Assembly: GCA_018806915.1 (NCBI GenBank)
Contig: JAGKQI010000069.1
Coordinates: 1,054,001 to 1,118,000 of the forward strand
Length of the DNA stretch: 64,000 nucleotides
From: Phytophthora colocasiae
Lineage: Eukaryota > Oomycota > Peronosporomycetes > Peronosporales > Peronosporaceae
Reading direction: 5' to 3'
Positions 42,528 through 52,686 of the stretch are shown piece by piece (the first letter of the stretch is position 1; every line of letters starts with the position of its first letter). The translations under genes and the position numbers were made by a program. The notes beneath the pieces are model-generated. The model saw only the letters and a program-made list of their open reading frames with translations. It made no database searches and was not told the DNA's origin.

Positions 42528-45500
42528 ATGGAGGCCTCCCCGGGACATGACCCACCTGACAAGGGACCACCTGGTAACACGGGTGGACCATCCATGGTGA
42601 TAGCGGGACCACGACAATCGACAGCGGCAGGCGCAGCGGGCATGCCTGCAGCGACTGGGGAACCGGTGGTTACGGTTGGCGAGGAGAAACCGCTGAACGA
42701 AGAGGTCGGTAGATCTGAACCGGTGAAGAACGATGGAAACACCACCAATCCAAGAGAGGGCAATGACTCGACACCAAACGTGACTCGTGGTACGTGGGGG
42801 GACAAGGTCAAAGCACGGCGACCAACTGCAGCAGTCATCACGGAAGATGTGGCGCGAGGGTCTCATATGCTGGAAGGTGTGTGGAATCCGATCCATGTCA
42901 AGCAGCTCATGCAAACCTTAATGACCAGTTGGGAGGAGGTGGAGACAGAAGAAAGGCATGATGACTTGAAGACCATGAGAAATGAAGCGCTAGCGCCGGC
43001 CAAAGCGAGCTGTGATGAGAGTATTAGGGGTTGGACTGAAAGGGAGAACAAAATTTTCTTAGCTTATCTTAATGGTGAGTTAGAACTCCCTCATCCTCCG
43101 AACTTCATCAAGGAAGTTTTCGTCAGCGAACACAGAGCCATGATCGAAGATATGCATGAAGCCAATTTCAACTACACTCTTACGGCAGCGCTACCTGCTT
43201 CGGTGAGACTAGCAACTAATGCCCCCCATGCTACCATCTTCCGAGAGCTTTTCCTAGCCAACACCGACAAACAGACTGGACATTCCATGATGCGTGCGTT
43301 GCAAAACGACGTCAAAAGACTCAGCTATGATGGCTTGCACACCCTCCGCTTCACTTTTTACTCGAAACGAGCTGCAGCAAGGTGGCTGTTAAAGGCACTT
43401 CGATTTCAGAAAGCGGTCATTGTGTTTCAGGATACCACGAGACGGCTGGAAGATGAAGGAACAGGCCAGTACAATGCAGCACAACTGGAACTACAATATG
43501 CAATTAGAATCTATGGCGGAGGCAATCTTGGCCTAGCTGCTCTAGCACGCGCATTTACACAGTTCTCTGAAGCCAAGGTTCTTGATGTTGAATATGCAAA
43601 AGCAACACAGACGGAAATCTATGACAACAGATACCACACTATTCGCTTCGCTCAGACTACATGTCCACCTAGTCTGCGTGGGGTATCGAGAATCATCCTC
43701 GACGATACTGTGGTTAACATTCACCATTTCCAACAAAATTTGAGACGACCGTGTGCAAGATGCCTCAACCCAAGACACGGCACTAAGAGGTGCACGTTGT
43801 CGCCGGCTAAGGTAGAAACGGTGCGTGCACGTGCTACTCGGACTTTCAATGGAACAGTTAAGTTCATCAAGCCGGCTTCATGGGTAGACCTACGATTGTC
43901 CTCTCTAGCGGAAGTTGTTGAGATGCTCACGCAAAAGCAGCAGCCTCCATCACCGCACTCCCCGCTACTGCCAGTTGAGATCCCAGCAATGCTGCCGAAG
44001 GAAACTGTGGTGCTCACTGCTGATAAATCGATCTCAGAGGGTACTTCTGGTCGGGAGAAGCCTGATGTGGATGGGTTTTACACCAAGAATTCTAAGAACA
44101 AGAAGGGTGGACAGCGTTCCAACACGCAGTCAGCTCAGAGCGTTGATAAGTCGAATCCAAACGCGGATGACCATACTGGAATCAAATCCTCTCCTCCAAA
44201 GGCACCTATTGCTATCGAATCAAACAAAACCCCAACTGCGGCAGCGAAGGAAAGAAAGACAGCAAAGCACTCTCGCAATCATCCTGTCGGAGGTTCAACG
44301 GCAGCCAAACCGAAGAACACCGGCAAAGCAGCAAAACGCTTTGAATCATTTCAAAGAACACAAGCACTCGGCAGATATGAAGCCCTGCTTGACTCAGACA
44401 GTGACGAGGAGGAAGATTACATGGAGACAGACTCCAAAGGGTCGTACCAAGATGCTGATGACGCACCCTATGCGTTTGCAGAAGACGTGGGCATACCCAT
44501 GTCCGGGGTGGAGAGTGTGGTAGCGGTCCTGGACACGGACGCCATGATGCGGGCTGAGGAGACAGCAGATTTCAACATGGAGGAGACAACAACTTCAGAC
44601 GATAAAGAATGGCCCAACACAGCAGTACAAGCAGGCAACGGCATGGTAATAATGGACGAAGCGTCAGTGGTGCCAAGTTCCTCCATTCCCAGTAGTGGCA
44701 AACCTTCCAAGCGAAAGAAGCAACATGAAAGCAAGGTTGGCCTGCCGAAGGGAGCGCTAAAAGGGATGCAATTCAGTATGGCAAATTATATCGTGAAAGC
44801 AGATAAGGAATTACAAGCAGACAAGCATGGCGAACAAGCGAGGGCCTCCACAAGCACGCTGCAGAGCGTTCCGGAGGAGAGTGTTACCACTGGAGATTTC
44901 GTACCGTCTACTCCGGCCTCTCGAGAGGACGCAATCATAGGGAAGTCGCGCACAGGGACAGAGGGGGAAGACAGAGATCTTCCTATTCAAGTGGGGCACT
45001 GGCTTAATAGCTTTCAAGGCACGGAGGTGGCGGTAGCAGCCAATGGCCAATGCGCATTTCTGGCATTGTACGCATCTACCACTAATCATTCAGCGCCACA
45101 GCTTCAGAACAGTACCAGCACCGTCTCCCACGCTACAGAACTCAAACGATCAATTTATTCACTGATGATGAATAATCTTCGTAGGGACGTGGAAGTGGGC
45201 CAGATTGATCCCATACAGGAATACAGCAAACTATTCCCCAAACGCCCACCGCATACGTCAAAGGCGGCAGCAACTGCGGCCTTATACAGCCACTACGCTG
45301 TGGCGAGAGAGAGATCGGTAGATGAACAAGTCCCATTTTCGTGCTGGGCTGGTCCTAATGAACTCCGAGCAATGGCGCAATATCTTCGTGAACCGATACT
45401 AGTTTTTGATGTCAACGCGTCAAATGACGCACATTTGCAGCGATATGCGTACACGCAATTCCGCAGGGCCAACGGCACAGATCATGAAAGTGGATATGTT

Positions 45501-46805
45501 GAGGCCTTGACGGACAGAGATGCGAGAGATTACCTAGAAGCGTGCTGTCAACTTCACGTTCTCCCGACTTTTCTTGTGTTGCGGCACCATGACCGCCATT
45601 TTTCTGGCGTCAGTCATGGAGAACTCTTCTTACAATGGAGAGCGGAAGGAGACGTAAAATACGCTTCCACGATTTCGGATATGTACAACTGGAAGGAGTC
45701 CATTAATGAAATGACGCCTGCAGAAGCTAGTGTGGACTTGCAGACAATAAATCAGTTGGCCAATACCCCAGATGTTAATGGCCTCATGCACAAGCGTTTG
45801 GAGATGCGCGATCGGCTCAACTTGGTACATGCCAGACTTGGTCTGCCACTGCTCGACCAATATCAAGTTACGATAGACTGGTCAGTTGCATTACCACTTG
45901 AAGAGAGCTATATCCACGCAGCATACGGAATTGACGACTATGCAACAAACTCACAAAGCGATATCACGGAGGCCTCGAACGTAGCTGGTTTACCATTACG
46001 GCAGGCACGACCCGCCGCTGGGGATATAGTAGCGAACACTTACTTCCGAATCCTCAGAGGTCCATTGGACAAACCGACAGACGATGTTGACGTGCCGCTC
46101 AACAAATTAGTGACTGCGGCCAATGCGAAGGCTTTTGCACTATGGTGCTCGATGTACCGCGAAGAGTTGGACATCCCTTTAACTAAACGTCGCAATCCCA
46201 AGCCATCGGCAATAAGGGAGTGGCTGCTCACCAACACATCAGCACTTCGGCATTTCTTCGCTTTCATTCCGTACCCGGAGAAGGAGGCCAAAAGCTGGCC
46301 ACTGGATTGTCTACTCCAATGGGGAGCACACGAATCGTACAATGAACAGTTGGAAGCGCTAAAGAGGATTGCAGAGGATGCAAATGTGCCTACCTCCACC
46401 CAGACGTACTGCTTGAATTGGATAGAGGAATGTACAGACGCGTCCATACATCATCTCACAGCGGAGGCCCGGGCGCGCTCCCCGGAACGCTGGAAGCAGC
46501 TGGAGCAATGGGTTGGCGCTGCTAAGTGTCGTTTAAAACCTACAGAGCTCTCGGAGCAAGAATGGCACATACTCCACGTCATCCCATTTGTTATCAGTGA
46601 CTGGGCCGCCACCCCCATGGGGAGGGCACCGAACGGAGCGAGGGCAACCTGGTACAAGGAGTTTGGTTTCATGCGCACGCTCTGTACAAATGTCATTGAC
46701 CATAATGACTGGAGTGCCGCCACATTGGCTCCCGCTGGCGGGCATGCATGGTATGATAACGGTGGGACTAATGGCTCCGAGCTCCGGTCGGGGCATCGGA
46801 AATAA
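42528..46805 (+). CDS. LINE ORF1: nucleic-acid-binding protein with OTU-like cysteine protease domain
   Basis: The first ATG at 42528 gives 1,425 aa; the frame is open from a GTG at 42519. A single CCHC knuckle (CARCLNPRHGTKRC) lies near residue 409, preceded by a folded part (200-400) typical of LINE ORF1 and followed by long Lys/Ser-rich and acidic linkers. Near residues 823-1040 an OTU-like fold is seen: VAVAANGQCAFLALYAS with the candidate nucleophile Cys near 842, a middle GPNELRAMAQYLREPILVF, and RHHDRHFSGVSHG with candidate catalytic His. The Asp of the usual DGxC box is Asn here. The domain could process the polyprotein or remove ubiquitin; neither is shown. The end overlaps ORF2 by 218 nt. 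Confidence 0.85.
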   Translation: MEASPGHDPPDKGPPGNTGGPSMVIAGPRQSTAAGAAGMPAATGEPVVTVGEEKPLNEEVGRSEPVKNDGNTTNPREGNDSTPNVTRGTWGDKVKARRPTAAVITEDVARGSHMLEGVWNPIHVKQLMQTLMTSWEEVETEERHDDLKTMRNEALAPAKASCDESIRGWTERENKIFLAYLNGELELPHPPNFIKEVFVSEHRAMIEDMHEANFNYTLTAALPASVRLATNAPHATIFRELFLANTDKQTGHSMMRALQNDVKRLSYDGLHTLRFTFYSKRAAARWLLKALRFQKAVIVFQDTTRRLEDEGTGQYNAAQLELQYAIRIYGGGNLGLAALARAFTQFSEAKVLDVEYAKATQTEIYDNRYHTIRFAQTTCPPSLRGVSRIILDDTVVNIHHFQQNLRRPCARCLNPRHGTKRCTLSPAKVETVRARATRTFNGTVKFIKPASWVDLRLSSLAEVVEMLTQKQQPPSPHSPLLPVEIPAMLPKETVVLTADKSISEGTSGREKPDVDGFYTKNSKNKKGGQRSNTQSAQSVDKSNPNADDHTGIKSSPPKAPIAIESNKTPTAAAKERKTAKHSRNHPVGGSTAAKPKNTGKAAKRFESFQRTQALGRYEALLDSDSDEEEDYMETDSKGSYQDADDAPYAFAEDVGIPMSGVESVVAVLDTDAMMRAEETADFNMEETTTSDDKEWPNTAVQAGNGMVIMDEASVVPSSSIPSSGKPSKRKKQHESKVGLPKGALKGMQFSMANYIVKADKELQADKHGEQARASTSTLQSVPEESVTTGDFVPSTPASREDAIIGKSRTGTEGEDRDLPIQVGHWLNSFQGTEVAVAANGQCAFLALYASTTNHSAPQLQNSTSTVSHATELKRSIYSLMMNNLRRDVEVGQIDPIQEYSKLFPKRPPHTSKAAATAALYSHYAVARERSVDEQVPFSCWAGPNELRAMAQYLREPILVFDVNASNDAHLQRYAYTQFRRANGTDHESGYVEALTDRDARDYLEACCQLHVLPTFLVLRHHDRHFSGVSHGELFLQWRAEGDVKYASTISDMYNWKESINEMTPAEASVDLQTINQLANTPDVNGLMHKRLEMRDRLNLVHARLGLPLLDQYQVTIDWSVALPLEESYIHAAYGIDDYATNSQSDITEASNVAGLPLRQARPAAGDIVANTYFRILRGPLDKPTDDVDVPLNKLVTAANAKAFALWCSMYREELDIPLTKRRNPKPSAIREWLLTNTSALRHFFAFIPYPEKEAKSWPLDCLLQWGAHESYNEQLEALKRIAEDANVPTSTQTYCLNWIEECTDASIHHLTAEARARSPERWKQLEQWVGAAKCRLKPTELSEQEWHILHVIPFVISDWAATPMGRAPNGARATWYKEFGFMRTLCTNVIDHNDWSAATLAPAGGHAWYDNGGTNGSELRSGHRK

Positions 46806-49800
46806 ATGCACTCAGGTGCTTGAGAAAACTGTTCGGGGGGAGCAGCCCGCACAGACACAAAGGCTCCTACACGAGCACAAACTGCCAGAAACGAGGAGTG
46901 AAGTGACCACCAAGTCGATTAAAGGGGAACATCGGCGAAGGTCATGTACAGTTACATCACCCGTGCTGACATCTTACTATGATGTAATCACAGGTGACGA
47001 AAAACAGAAACACATACAAAAAACATTTCATGATGACAAGCAGGCTAGAACACGGAGCCGAAAACAAGATGAACGGGAGACTGAGCAATATGGACGGGCT
47101 GGGAGCACTCATACCACTGAGCAAACTTTTGGCTTCGTCACACAAAACGTAAACGGCTTTGGGGCAACGGAACAGGACAGAAACACATGGTTCGGGACCT
47201 TTGGGGTTACAGATCAACACGGCAGATCCGATGTGACACTACTTCAGGAAACACATGTGAATTCAAAGGAGGTGCTTCAGTACGAGAAGCTGTTTGCAAC
47301 CAGGTGGGGGTTCCGACAGGGCACAGGACAGCAGCAGCTCTCATTTTGGTCGCCTTCCAGCAATAAGAAGGGCGGGGTAGCAGCTCTTATCGATCCATAT
47401 GGATCGTTTAAAAACGTGACTCCTGCCCTCAAGGAGCATTGGACACCGCATTTCATGGCGGTGCAAGGATACTTGGGAGGAAAACGAACTGTGGTGTGCA
47501 ATGTGTATGCACCACACATATATGCCGAGCGGGAGGCATTCTACAAAAATCTCCAAGCGATTGAGCTACCTAAAGATACTTTGGTCTTGGTTGGAGGAGA
47601 TTTTAATTGTACACTCGACGATGAAGCAGACCGCACGTACCACCACAGTGCTGCAGGCCACGATTCTCCCAGACTGAGGGAGTTGTTGACTCAGTGGGGG
47701 CTGCTGGATCCGGTAGCTATCGCTAGACCATCGCAGTGGGCGAACGACGACTTAGCGAAACACCACAACGACACGCACACGTATCATTATACAATATCTG
47801 GAAAAGGGGAGGCGTCATCTCGCCTGGACCGGTGGTATGTATCGGCGAAAACACTGGCATGGGTTGCGGCTTGGAACACGGTACTAGTGGGGGCGCCAAC
47901 GGATCATCACGCGGCAAAGTTGCATTTGCATGCACCTGATGACCCGATTCGTGTTCGTCGGCCAGGTCGAATCCATCCAGCCCCAACTTTCGCAGCAGAG
48001 GAGGTCAAACAAATCACGATCGAACTGCTACAGGAGTTTCAGGTAACCCTGAGTCATCCCGAGGTGACAGCAGCAACAACTTCAGTAAAATGGGAAGAAC
48101 TGAAGAGCGAAATAGCTAGGAGAACACGACGTTGCATTCGAGCACGTAAACGCTCCTTGCGCGGTACTCTCAAGCAGAAACTCACCAGACTTCTTCGACA
48201 GCAACAACGGCTGCAAGAAGAAGAGCGAGGACGGCAGGCCACAGTGGACATAGTTACTGATCTCATGGATGGCCTCTCTCTTAATGATACAGCAGGTCCT
48301 ACGCGTGCAGCACGCTTACGACGTGCGATTGGTGACTGTAAGAGAGCGAAAGTTGCTATCCGACAGCAAAAATTATACAGAGACACAACTCATTGGACGG
48401 GGAAGACGACGAAGGAATTCTTTAGGCGAATATCAACTAAGTTCAGCGACAACACGATTCACAAGCTAGATCCGATAGCTGGAGCTCCGAACCGAGGAGT
48501 CCATGACAAGGCAGACATTCTGGCTGATGCATGGACACCTATTCTCCAGCAAGACGCGGTGGATACGAAGGACATTGACGAGGTGCTAGACTGGACGGCT
48601 TCTGCAACAGAATCTACGCCAGAGCAAGCTGATACAGCAGACGTCATCACGGAGTTACAAGTTCGAACCGCACTCCGGGCATGCAAGAGAGGGAAGGCTG
48701 CTGGCCCCGACAGGCTCGGAAACGGCTGGTACAGGGACTACGAGGAACAGCTTGTTCCAATACTGACGATATTGCTCAACTTGTGGTACGAAGCAGGCCA
48801 ATTTCCATCGTCTTTCCTCGAGGCGGACATATTCTGTCTGAAAAAAGGTGGTAGTCAAAACAACGCCCTCAATTACCGCCCTCTTGCGCTTCTGAACACG
48901 GATTACAAAATATTCACGAGGATATTGGCAACTCGCGTGAGTGCCACACTACCCGATCAAATCCACCCGAATCAAAATGGATTTGTACCAGGCAGGACTA
49001 TTCACGAGACACTGGACCTGTATGATGCAGCACAACGAATGGCAATAGCTGACCCGTCCCAGATAGCAGCCACAGCGCTCCTACTTGACTTTAGAAAAGC
49101 TTATGACTCGCTCGACCGGGAGTACATGCTAAGGGTACTTCGACGTCAAGGTTATCCGACAAAGTTCATTAAGGCGGTATGGCAGCTTCATGCAGGTACA
49201 ACAGTGCAGTTCTTAGCAAATGGGGCACGGTCGCGCAAAGTACACGTCACGAGCGGCATCAGGCAAGGGTGTCCGCTAGCACCCATGTTATTCATACTGG
49301 CGCTGGATCCATTGTATCGGAAGTTGGACGGTCAGTTCGGGGTAAGAGGCATCATTGTACAGTCCGAAGCAGGAAGATTCGAACTTCGCGTTGCTGGATA
49401 CGCTGATGATACAGCGGCTTTCGTGAGAGATCCAGCGGACATTCCACCCCTCATGCGCATTTTACGCACTTTTAGCAAGGCTTCGGGACTACAGATCAAT
49501 GCTGGAAAAACCAAGGTTATCCGACTGAATGCGCACGGGTCTACAGCGCCACCAAAACTTCCTGAAGGCATGGAATATCTACCCCCAGAAGAGGAGTGTA
49601 GGTATCTGGGAATTCAGGTAGGCACCACGGTTGAATCGTCCTACACTTGGAAAGTGGCGGGACAGCAACTGGAAACAAGGTTGCGACTTGCCACCCAAAA
49701 AGTACTCACGGTGGATCAACGCAGCCTAATCGCCAGCGCAATCATTATACCCAAGCTGATGTATGTGGCACGGCATGCGTGGCCCACCAGTGCGGACGTG

Positions 49801-50241
49801 AATCTCATGAACGCACGAATCAAAAATTATGTTTGGCATGGGCAATTTACTCGAGACGTTCAAGGGGCGAGAGCGTGGTTAGATGCAGATCTAGCAGCGC
49901 TACCACGAACTAATGGTGGCCTCGCCATCCCAGACCTGCGCACTGAACTGTACGCTATGGCGGCGATGACAGTGAGCAAGTGGGCTGAGCTCGGCACAAC
50001 ACAGTCACATATTGTGGGGGATGTGTTGTTTCACGACACCAATGCTGGCAAAGCACCGACAGTGTTCATCACACCGGAGTATGCATCCCCACGGCCAGGA
50101 GGGGTGCGTCGTCGTGGAACGCTCTGGGACACAGGGAGAGCAGTGTTGACAGAAGCAGGGGCGCCAGATCCTGATGAGGTGGCCAACAGCCACGCGAACG
50201 GGGTGTTGCGTGGCTGCTTTTGCTGTCGGGGATCACAATAA
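46588..50241 (+). CDS. LINE ORF2: APE-type endonuclease and reverse transcriptase
   Basis: The frame is open from 46588, overlapping ORF1; the true start is uncertain (ATGs in frame occur from about 46690). The endonuclease lies near 47130-47930: TQNVNGFG, LLQETHVNSKE, LVGGDFNCTLDD, SSRLDRWYVS and APTDHHAAKL give the full APE/EEP set. RT lies near 48830-49640: LNYRPLALLNTDYKIFTRIL, QNGFVPGRTI, LLLDFRKAYDSLDREYM, GIRQGCPLAPMLFILALDP and catalytic YADD. It ends at a TAA at 50239. It should nick target DNA and prime reverse transcription there. Confidence 0.9.
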   Translation: MLSVTGPPPPWGGHRTERGQPGTRSLVSCARSVQMSLTIMTGVPPHWLPLAGMHGMITVGLMAPSSGRGIGNKCTQVLEKTVRGEQPAQTQRLLHEHKLPETRSEVTTKSIKGEHRRRSCTVTSPVLTSYYDVITGDEKQKHIQKTFHDDKQARTRSRKQDERETEQYGRAGSTHTTEQTFGFVTQNVNGFGATEQDRNTWFGTFGVTDQHGRSDVTLLQETHVNSKEVLQYEKLFATRWGFRQGTGQQQLSFWSPSSNKKGGVAALIDPYGSFKNVTPALKEHWTPHFMAVQGYLGGKRTVVCNVYAPHIYAEREAFYKNLQAIELPKDTLVLVGGDFNCTLDDEADRTYHHSAAGHDSPRLRELLTQWGLLDPVAIARPSQWANDDLAKHHNDTHTYHYTISGKGEASSRLDRWYVSAKTLAWVAAWNTVLVGAPTDHHAAKLHLHAPDDPIRVRRPGRIHPAPTFAAEEVKQITIELLQEFQVTLSHPEVTAATTSVKWEELKSEIARRTRRCIRARKRSLRGTLKQKLTRLLRQQQRLQEEERGRQATVDIVTDLMDGLSLNDTAGPTRAARLRRAIGDCKRAKVAIRQQKLYRDTTHWTGKTTKEFFRRISTKFSDNTIHKLDPIAGAPNRGVHDKADILADAWTPILQQDAVDTKDIDEVLDWTASATESTPEQADTADVITELQVRTALRACKRGKAAGPDRLGNGWYRDYEEQLVPILTILLNLWYEAGQFPSSFLEADIFCLKKGGSQNNALNYRPLALLNTDYKIFTRILATRVSATLPDQIHPNQNGFVPGRTIHETLDLYDAAQRMAIADPSQIAATALLLDFRKAYDSLDREYMLRVLRRQGYPTKFIKAVWQLHAGTTVQFLANGARSRKVHVTSGIRQGCPLAPMLFILALDPLYRKLDGQFGVRGIIVQSEAGRFELRVAGYADDTAAFVRDPADIPPLMRILRTFSKASGLQINAGKTKVIRLNAHGSTAPPKLPEGMEYLPPEEECRYLGIQVGTTVESSYTWKVAGQQLETRLRLATQKVLTVDQRSLIASAIIIPKLMYVARHAWPTSADVNLMNARIKNYVWHGQFTRDVQGARAWLDADLAALPRTNGGLAIPDLRTELYAMAAMTVSKWAELGTTQSHIVGDVLFHDTNAGKAPTVFITPEYASPRPGGVRRRGTLWDTGRAVLTEAGAPDPDEVANSHANGVLRGCFCCRGSQ

Positions 50242-52247
50242 CGTGGACTGGAAACACTCTGTCAGCAAACTGCAGTTTTCTACTCAATGCTCTCGCCACC
50301 ACCGCACGAGAGGAAAATCCGCTAACCGATGCGGCACTACATATCGAGTGGTTACCTTACGCAGAAATGGACACGCTTCAGATTACTACAATGGAGGGTT
50401 CCAGACACACACTGGCAGAGGCATGCGGGGGAATATCTACCCCGCACACGCTTATACGAGACATAGTTAGGTGGCAACGTATTGAACGTGGCGTGATGAT
50501 CTTTGAATTCCACACCAGCATGGCCTCACGCACTTTCGGCAAACCTCAAGCGGAGCTACTTGCACTGACACTGCTGATGAATTTTCCACGGATCACGACA
50601 CTTGTTGATTATCCTAACGAGGTCCGATTCCAGGCGGCGCCGACGGATCACCCTGTCATAGTCAGTTTACGGGGGTATACCACAACGGAAGTGCTCATAG
50701 AAACCGATACCGCCGGCCCACCACGCATTGACAGAGTGGATGGGCACCTTGCTCTAACCACACTCCTCCAGAGAAAGTTAAAGCCAGACGTCAGCGTGCA
50801 GGCAGTTCATCCACACCCCAAGCTCAGCAGACTGGTTTGTCTATGGGCTGGGCGGCGACGATGGACACGCCACAGGAGGGAGTACAAGGCACGCATCGCA
50901 GAGAAGAAACGACGGAGGGGTACGGAAAAACTGAAAGCGAGGCAGGCCCAATGGGCTGCACACAGCACATTGGCAGCTCAAGGCTTGATGGAACTGGAGT
51001 GGAAACGGATCAGACGAGTGGTTGGGCTGGGGCCGTGGGGTGAACAACTTCTCATCCGTCTGAAATTGCATGCATTCTCGCTGTACGACGTTGTCAACAA
51101 CAGAATGGGATGCCCTCACAAAGAGTGTATTCACGTTCATGAAGTGGACCTTCATCACGTGTTTTGGGGGTGCCCAGCTGCGGCGCTTTTGCGTCGTCAT
51201 CTACTTTTACCATGGAAAAGACTGGGGCTCCGCGACCACGACTGCGAACTTGCACTCTTCAGCATGACACTTCCCGCAATACCAGCTGGAGTCTGGTCGC
51301 AGGCGGAAGGTATGGTTCCAAAGACGCTTTTCTCATCACCAACGTTTGCGGAGGCGCTAACAGAACTGACGGAGAGTTGTTGGCGCATTGGAGTCGCGAT
51401 TTATCTGAATGCAGTCTGGAGATGGAGAATTCAATATTTTGACGATCTCAATAACGTCACCTCGAGTTACCAAACGCACACTATGTTATCTCGGCTTCGA
51501 CAGGGGTACAAAACAGTGCATCTACATCTAGGAGCGGCAGCACCTTTCAAATTTGGAGACACCGTTGGCAACATCCTGATTAATGCACTTAACGTTGCAG
51601 ATCCGCTACCAACTATGTTGACCAGTACCCCATCAGAGTTTTACTTTACTATTTTCGACGGTGGCTCGAGAGGTAACCCTGGCCCGGGTGGAAGTGGATC
51701 GATTATTCTCCGTTCAGGGGCAAATAACGCAGCGTTCACAGTTTGCTGGCTAGCTCAAATGTCCTATGCTAGCAAGACAACAACCAACAATGTGGCTGAA
51801 AATATGGGTCTCTTAACGGACTACGTGCGTGCGTCCGACATGGATACTCCAGTACACGTCATTGGGGATAGTGAGATCATAATACGGCAGCATAGACGGA
51901 GGAAACCACCCAAAGCCTCTCACCTCAAGAACATATATTGGCGGAGTAGAAGATTAGCTGATAAGCTACAGGTAATCCAGTGGCATCATCATCTACGGAG
52001 CCACAACAAAATGGCGGACAAACTTGCCAATCAGGCAATGGACTCCAAACGCAGCATTCAAGTGCGCATCGAAGGAACAACTTTACAACTTCAACATTGG
52101 GCGGCGGTGCTTCAGCATCAGCATGGAGATGTCACTCACTGGGCGGACAATGATGGAGCTACGATCCGAAACAACATCGTGGACAATTCCCAAGCGGCAC
52201 TTTTGGTCAACTCGATGGGGTTGACACCAGGTAACGGCGGAGAGTAG
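50220..52247 (+). CDS. LINE ORF2 C-terminal part: zinc finger and RNase H, in the -1 frame
   Basis: The frame has no ATG at its start (it opens with TTG) and overlaps ORF2 by 22 nt in the -1 phase, so it is almost surely the C-terminal part of the same protein. One more T in the T4 run at about 50218-50221 would fuse both. A CPHKEC ... HHVFWGC zinc motif lies near 51110-51170, as in other LINE ORF2 C-termini. The RNase H has FDGGSRGNPGPGGSGSIIL near 51650, NNVAENMGLL, HVIGDSEIIIRQ and NKMADKLANQAMD, so all four acidic catalytic positions are kept. Confidence 0.85.
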   Translation: MLSGITITWTGNTLSANCSFLLNALATTAREENPLTDAALHIEWLPYAEMDTLQITTMEGSRHTLAEACGGISTPHTLIRDIVRWQRIERGVMIFEFHTSMASRTFGKPQAELLALTLLMNFPRITTLVDYPNEVRFQAAPTDHPVIVSLRGYTTTEVLIETDTAGPPRIDRVDGHLALTTLLQRKLKPDVSVQAVHPHPKLSRLVCLWAGRRRWTRHRREYKARIAEKKRRRGTEKLKARQAQWAAHSTLAAQGLMELEWKRIRRVVGLGPWGEQLLIRLKLHAFSLYDVVNNRMGCPHKECIHVHEVDLHHVFWGCPAAALLRRHLLLPWKRLGLRDHDCELALFSMTLPAIPAGVWSQAEGMVPKTLFSSPTFAEALTELTESCWRIGVAIYLNAVWRWRIQYFDDLNNVTSSYQTHTMLSRLRQGYKTVHLHLGAAAPFKFGDTVGNILINALNVADPLPTMLTSTPSEFYFTIFDGGSRGNPGPGGSGSIILRSGANNAAFTVCWLAQMSYASKTTTNNVAENMGLLTDYVRASDMDTPVHVIGDSEIIIRQHRRRKPPKASHLKNIYWRSRRLADKLQVIQWHHHLRSHNKMADKLANQAMDSKRSIQVRIEGTTLQLQHWAAVLQHQHGDVTHWADNDGATIRNNIVDNSQAALLVNSMGLTPGNGGE

Positions 52248-52349
52248 CTCTGGCCGGGATGAAGGCTAGTGGTCGACATAGGGGCGAACACTAGAACGGA
52301 CATAGGAAGTCGTTAGCATAGCTAAGTGACATCAATGTACCTCACTGAA

Positions 52350-52371
52350 AAACGAAAACGAAAACGAAAAC
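52350..52371 (+). repeat. LINE 3' tail, (AAAACG)n microsatellite
   Basis: About four units of AAAACG end the LINE and abut the target-site duplication. Simple repeats instead of poly(A) are common at the ends of I-type LINEs. Confidence 0.85.
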
Positions 52372-52386
52372 GAGGAGTTTTGCCTA

Positions 52387-52686
52387 AAAGAGAGACCGAT
52401 ATTAGCACTGACCTCCAAGCCGTTTTACAACTGCTATGCAGAAACAGTCTCAGCAACCTCTTCGAAGTAAGGTTTTATCTGTAATCCTAGCAGTACCTCG
52501 TGCGCATTAGCGACTAACAGGAACGTAGTACGTGTAACAGATCATTAGTACTTGAGATTAGAGCGGATCCGAGTAACAGGCTCTAGGCTGCAATCCTGTT
52601 GTCGACTAACAGGATCGTAGTGGTTGTAACAGGTCATTAGTATTTGAGACTAGAGCAACAGGTATGTAGTGCCTACGCAACAGCTT
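52387..52686. other. element B unassigned segment right of the LINE, with 54-bp direct repeats
   Basis: No gene. Two 54-bp imperfect direct repeats stand at 52511-52564 and 52603-52656; both start CGACTAACAGG and end AGAGC. They lie just past the end of the antisense ORF. Confidence 0.6.

Larger units (their letters stand above)
42416..52371 (+). mobile_element. full-length LINE (APE-type non-LTR retrotransposon) with OTU-like domain
   Basis: A 9,956-bp element lies between perfect 15-bp target-site duplications and ends in an (AAAACG)n tail. It encodes ORF1 (zinc knuckle and OTU-like domain) and ORF2 (APE endonuclease, RT, zinc finger, RNase H) in order. The reading frames are long and nearly undamaged, so it is the youngest insertion in the stack. 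APE plus RT plus RNase H is the layout of the I/Tad group of LINEs. Confidence 0.93.
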
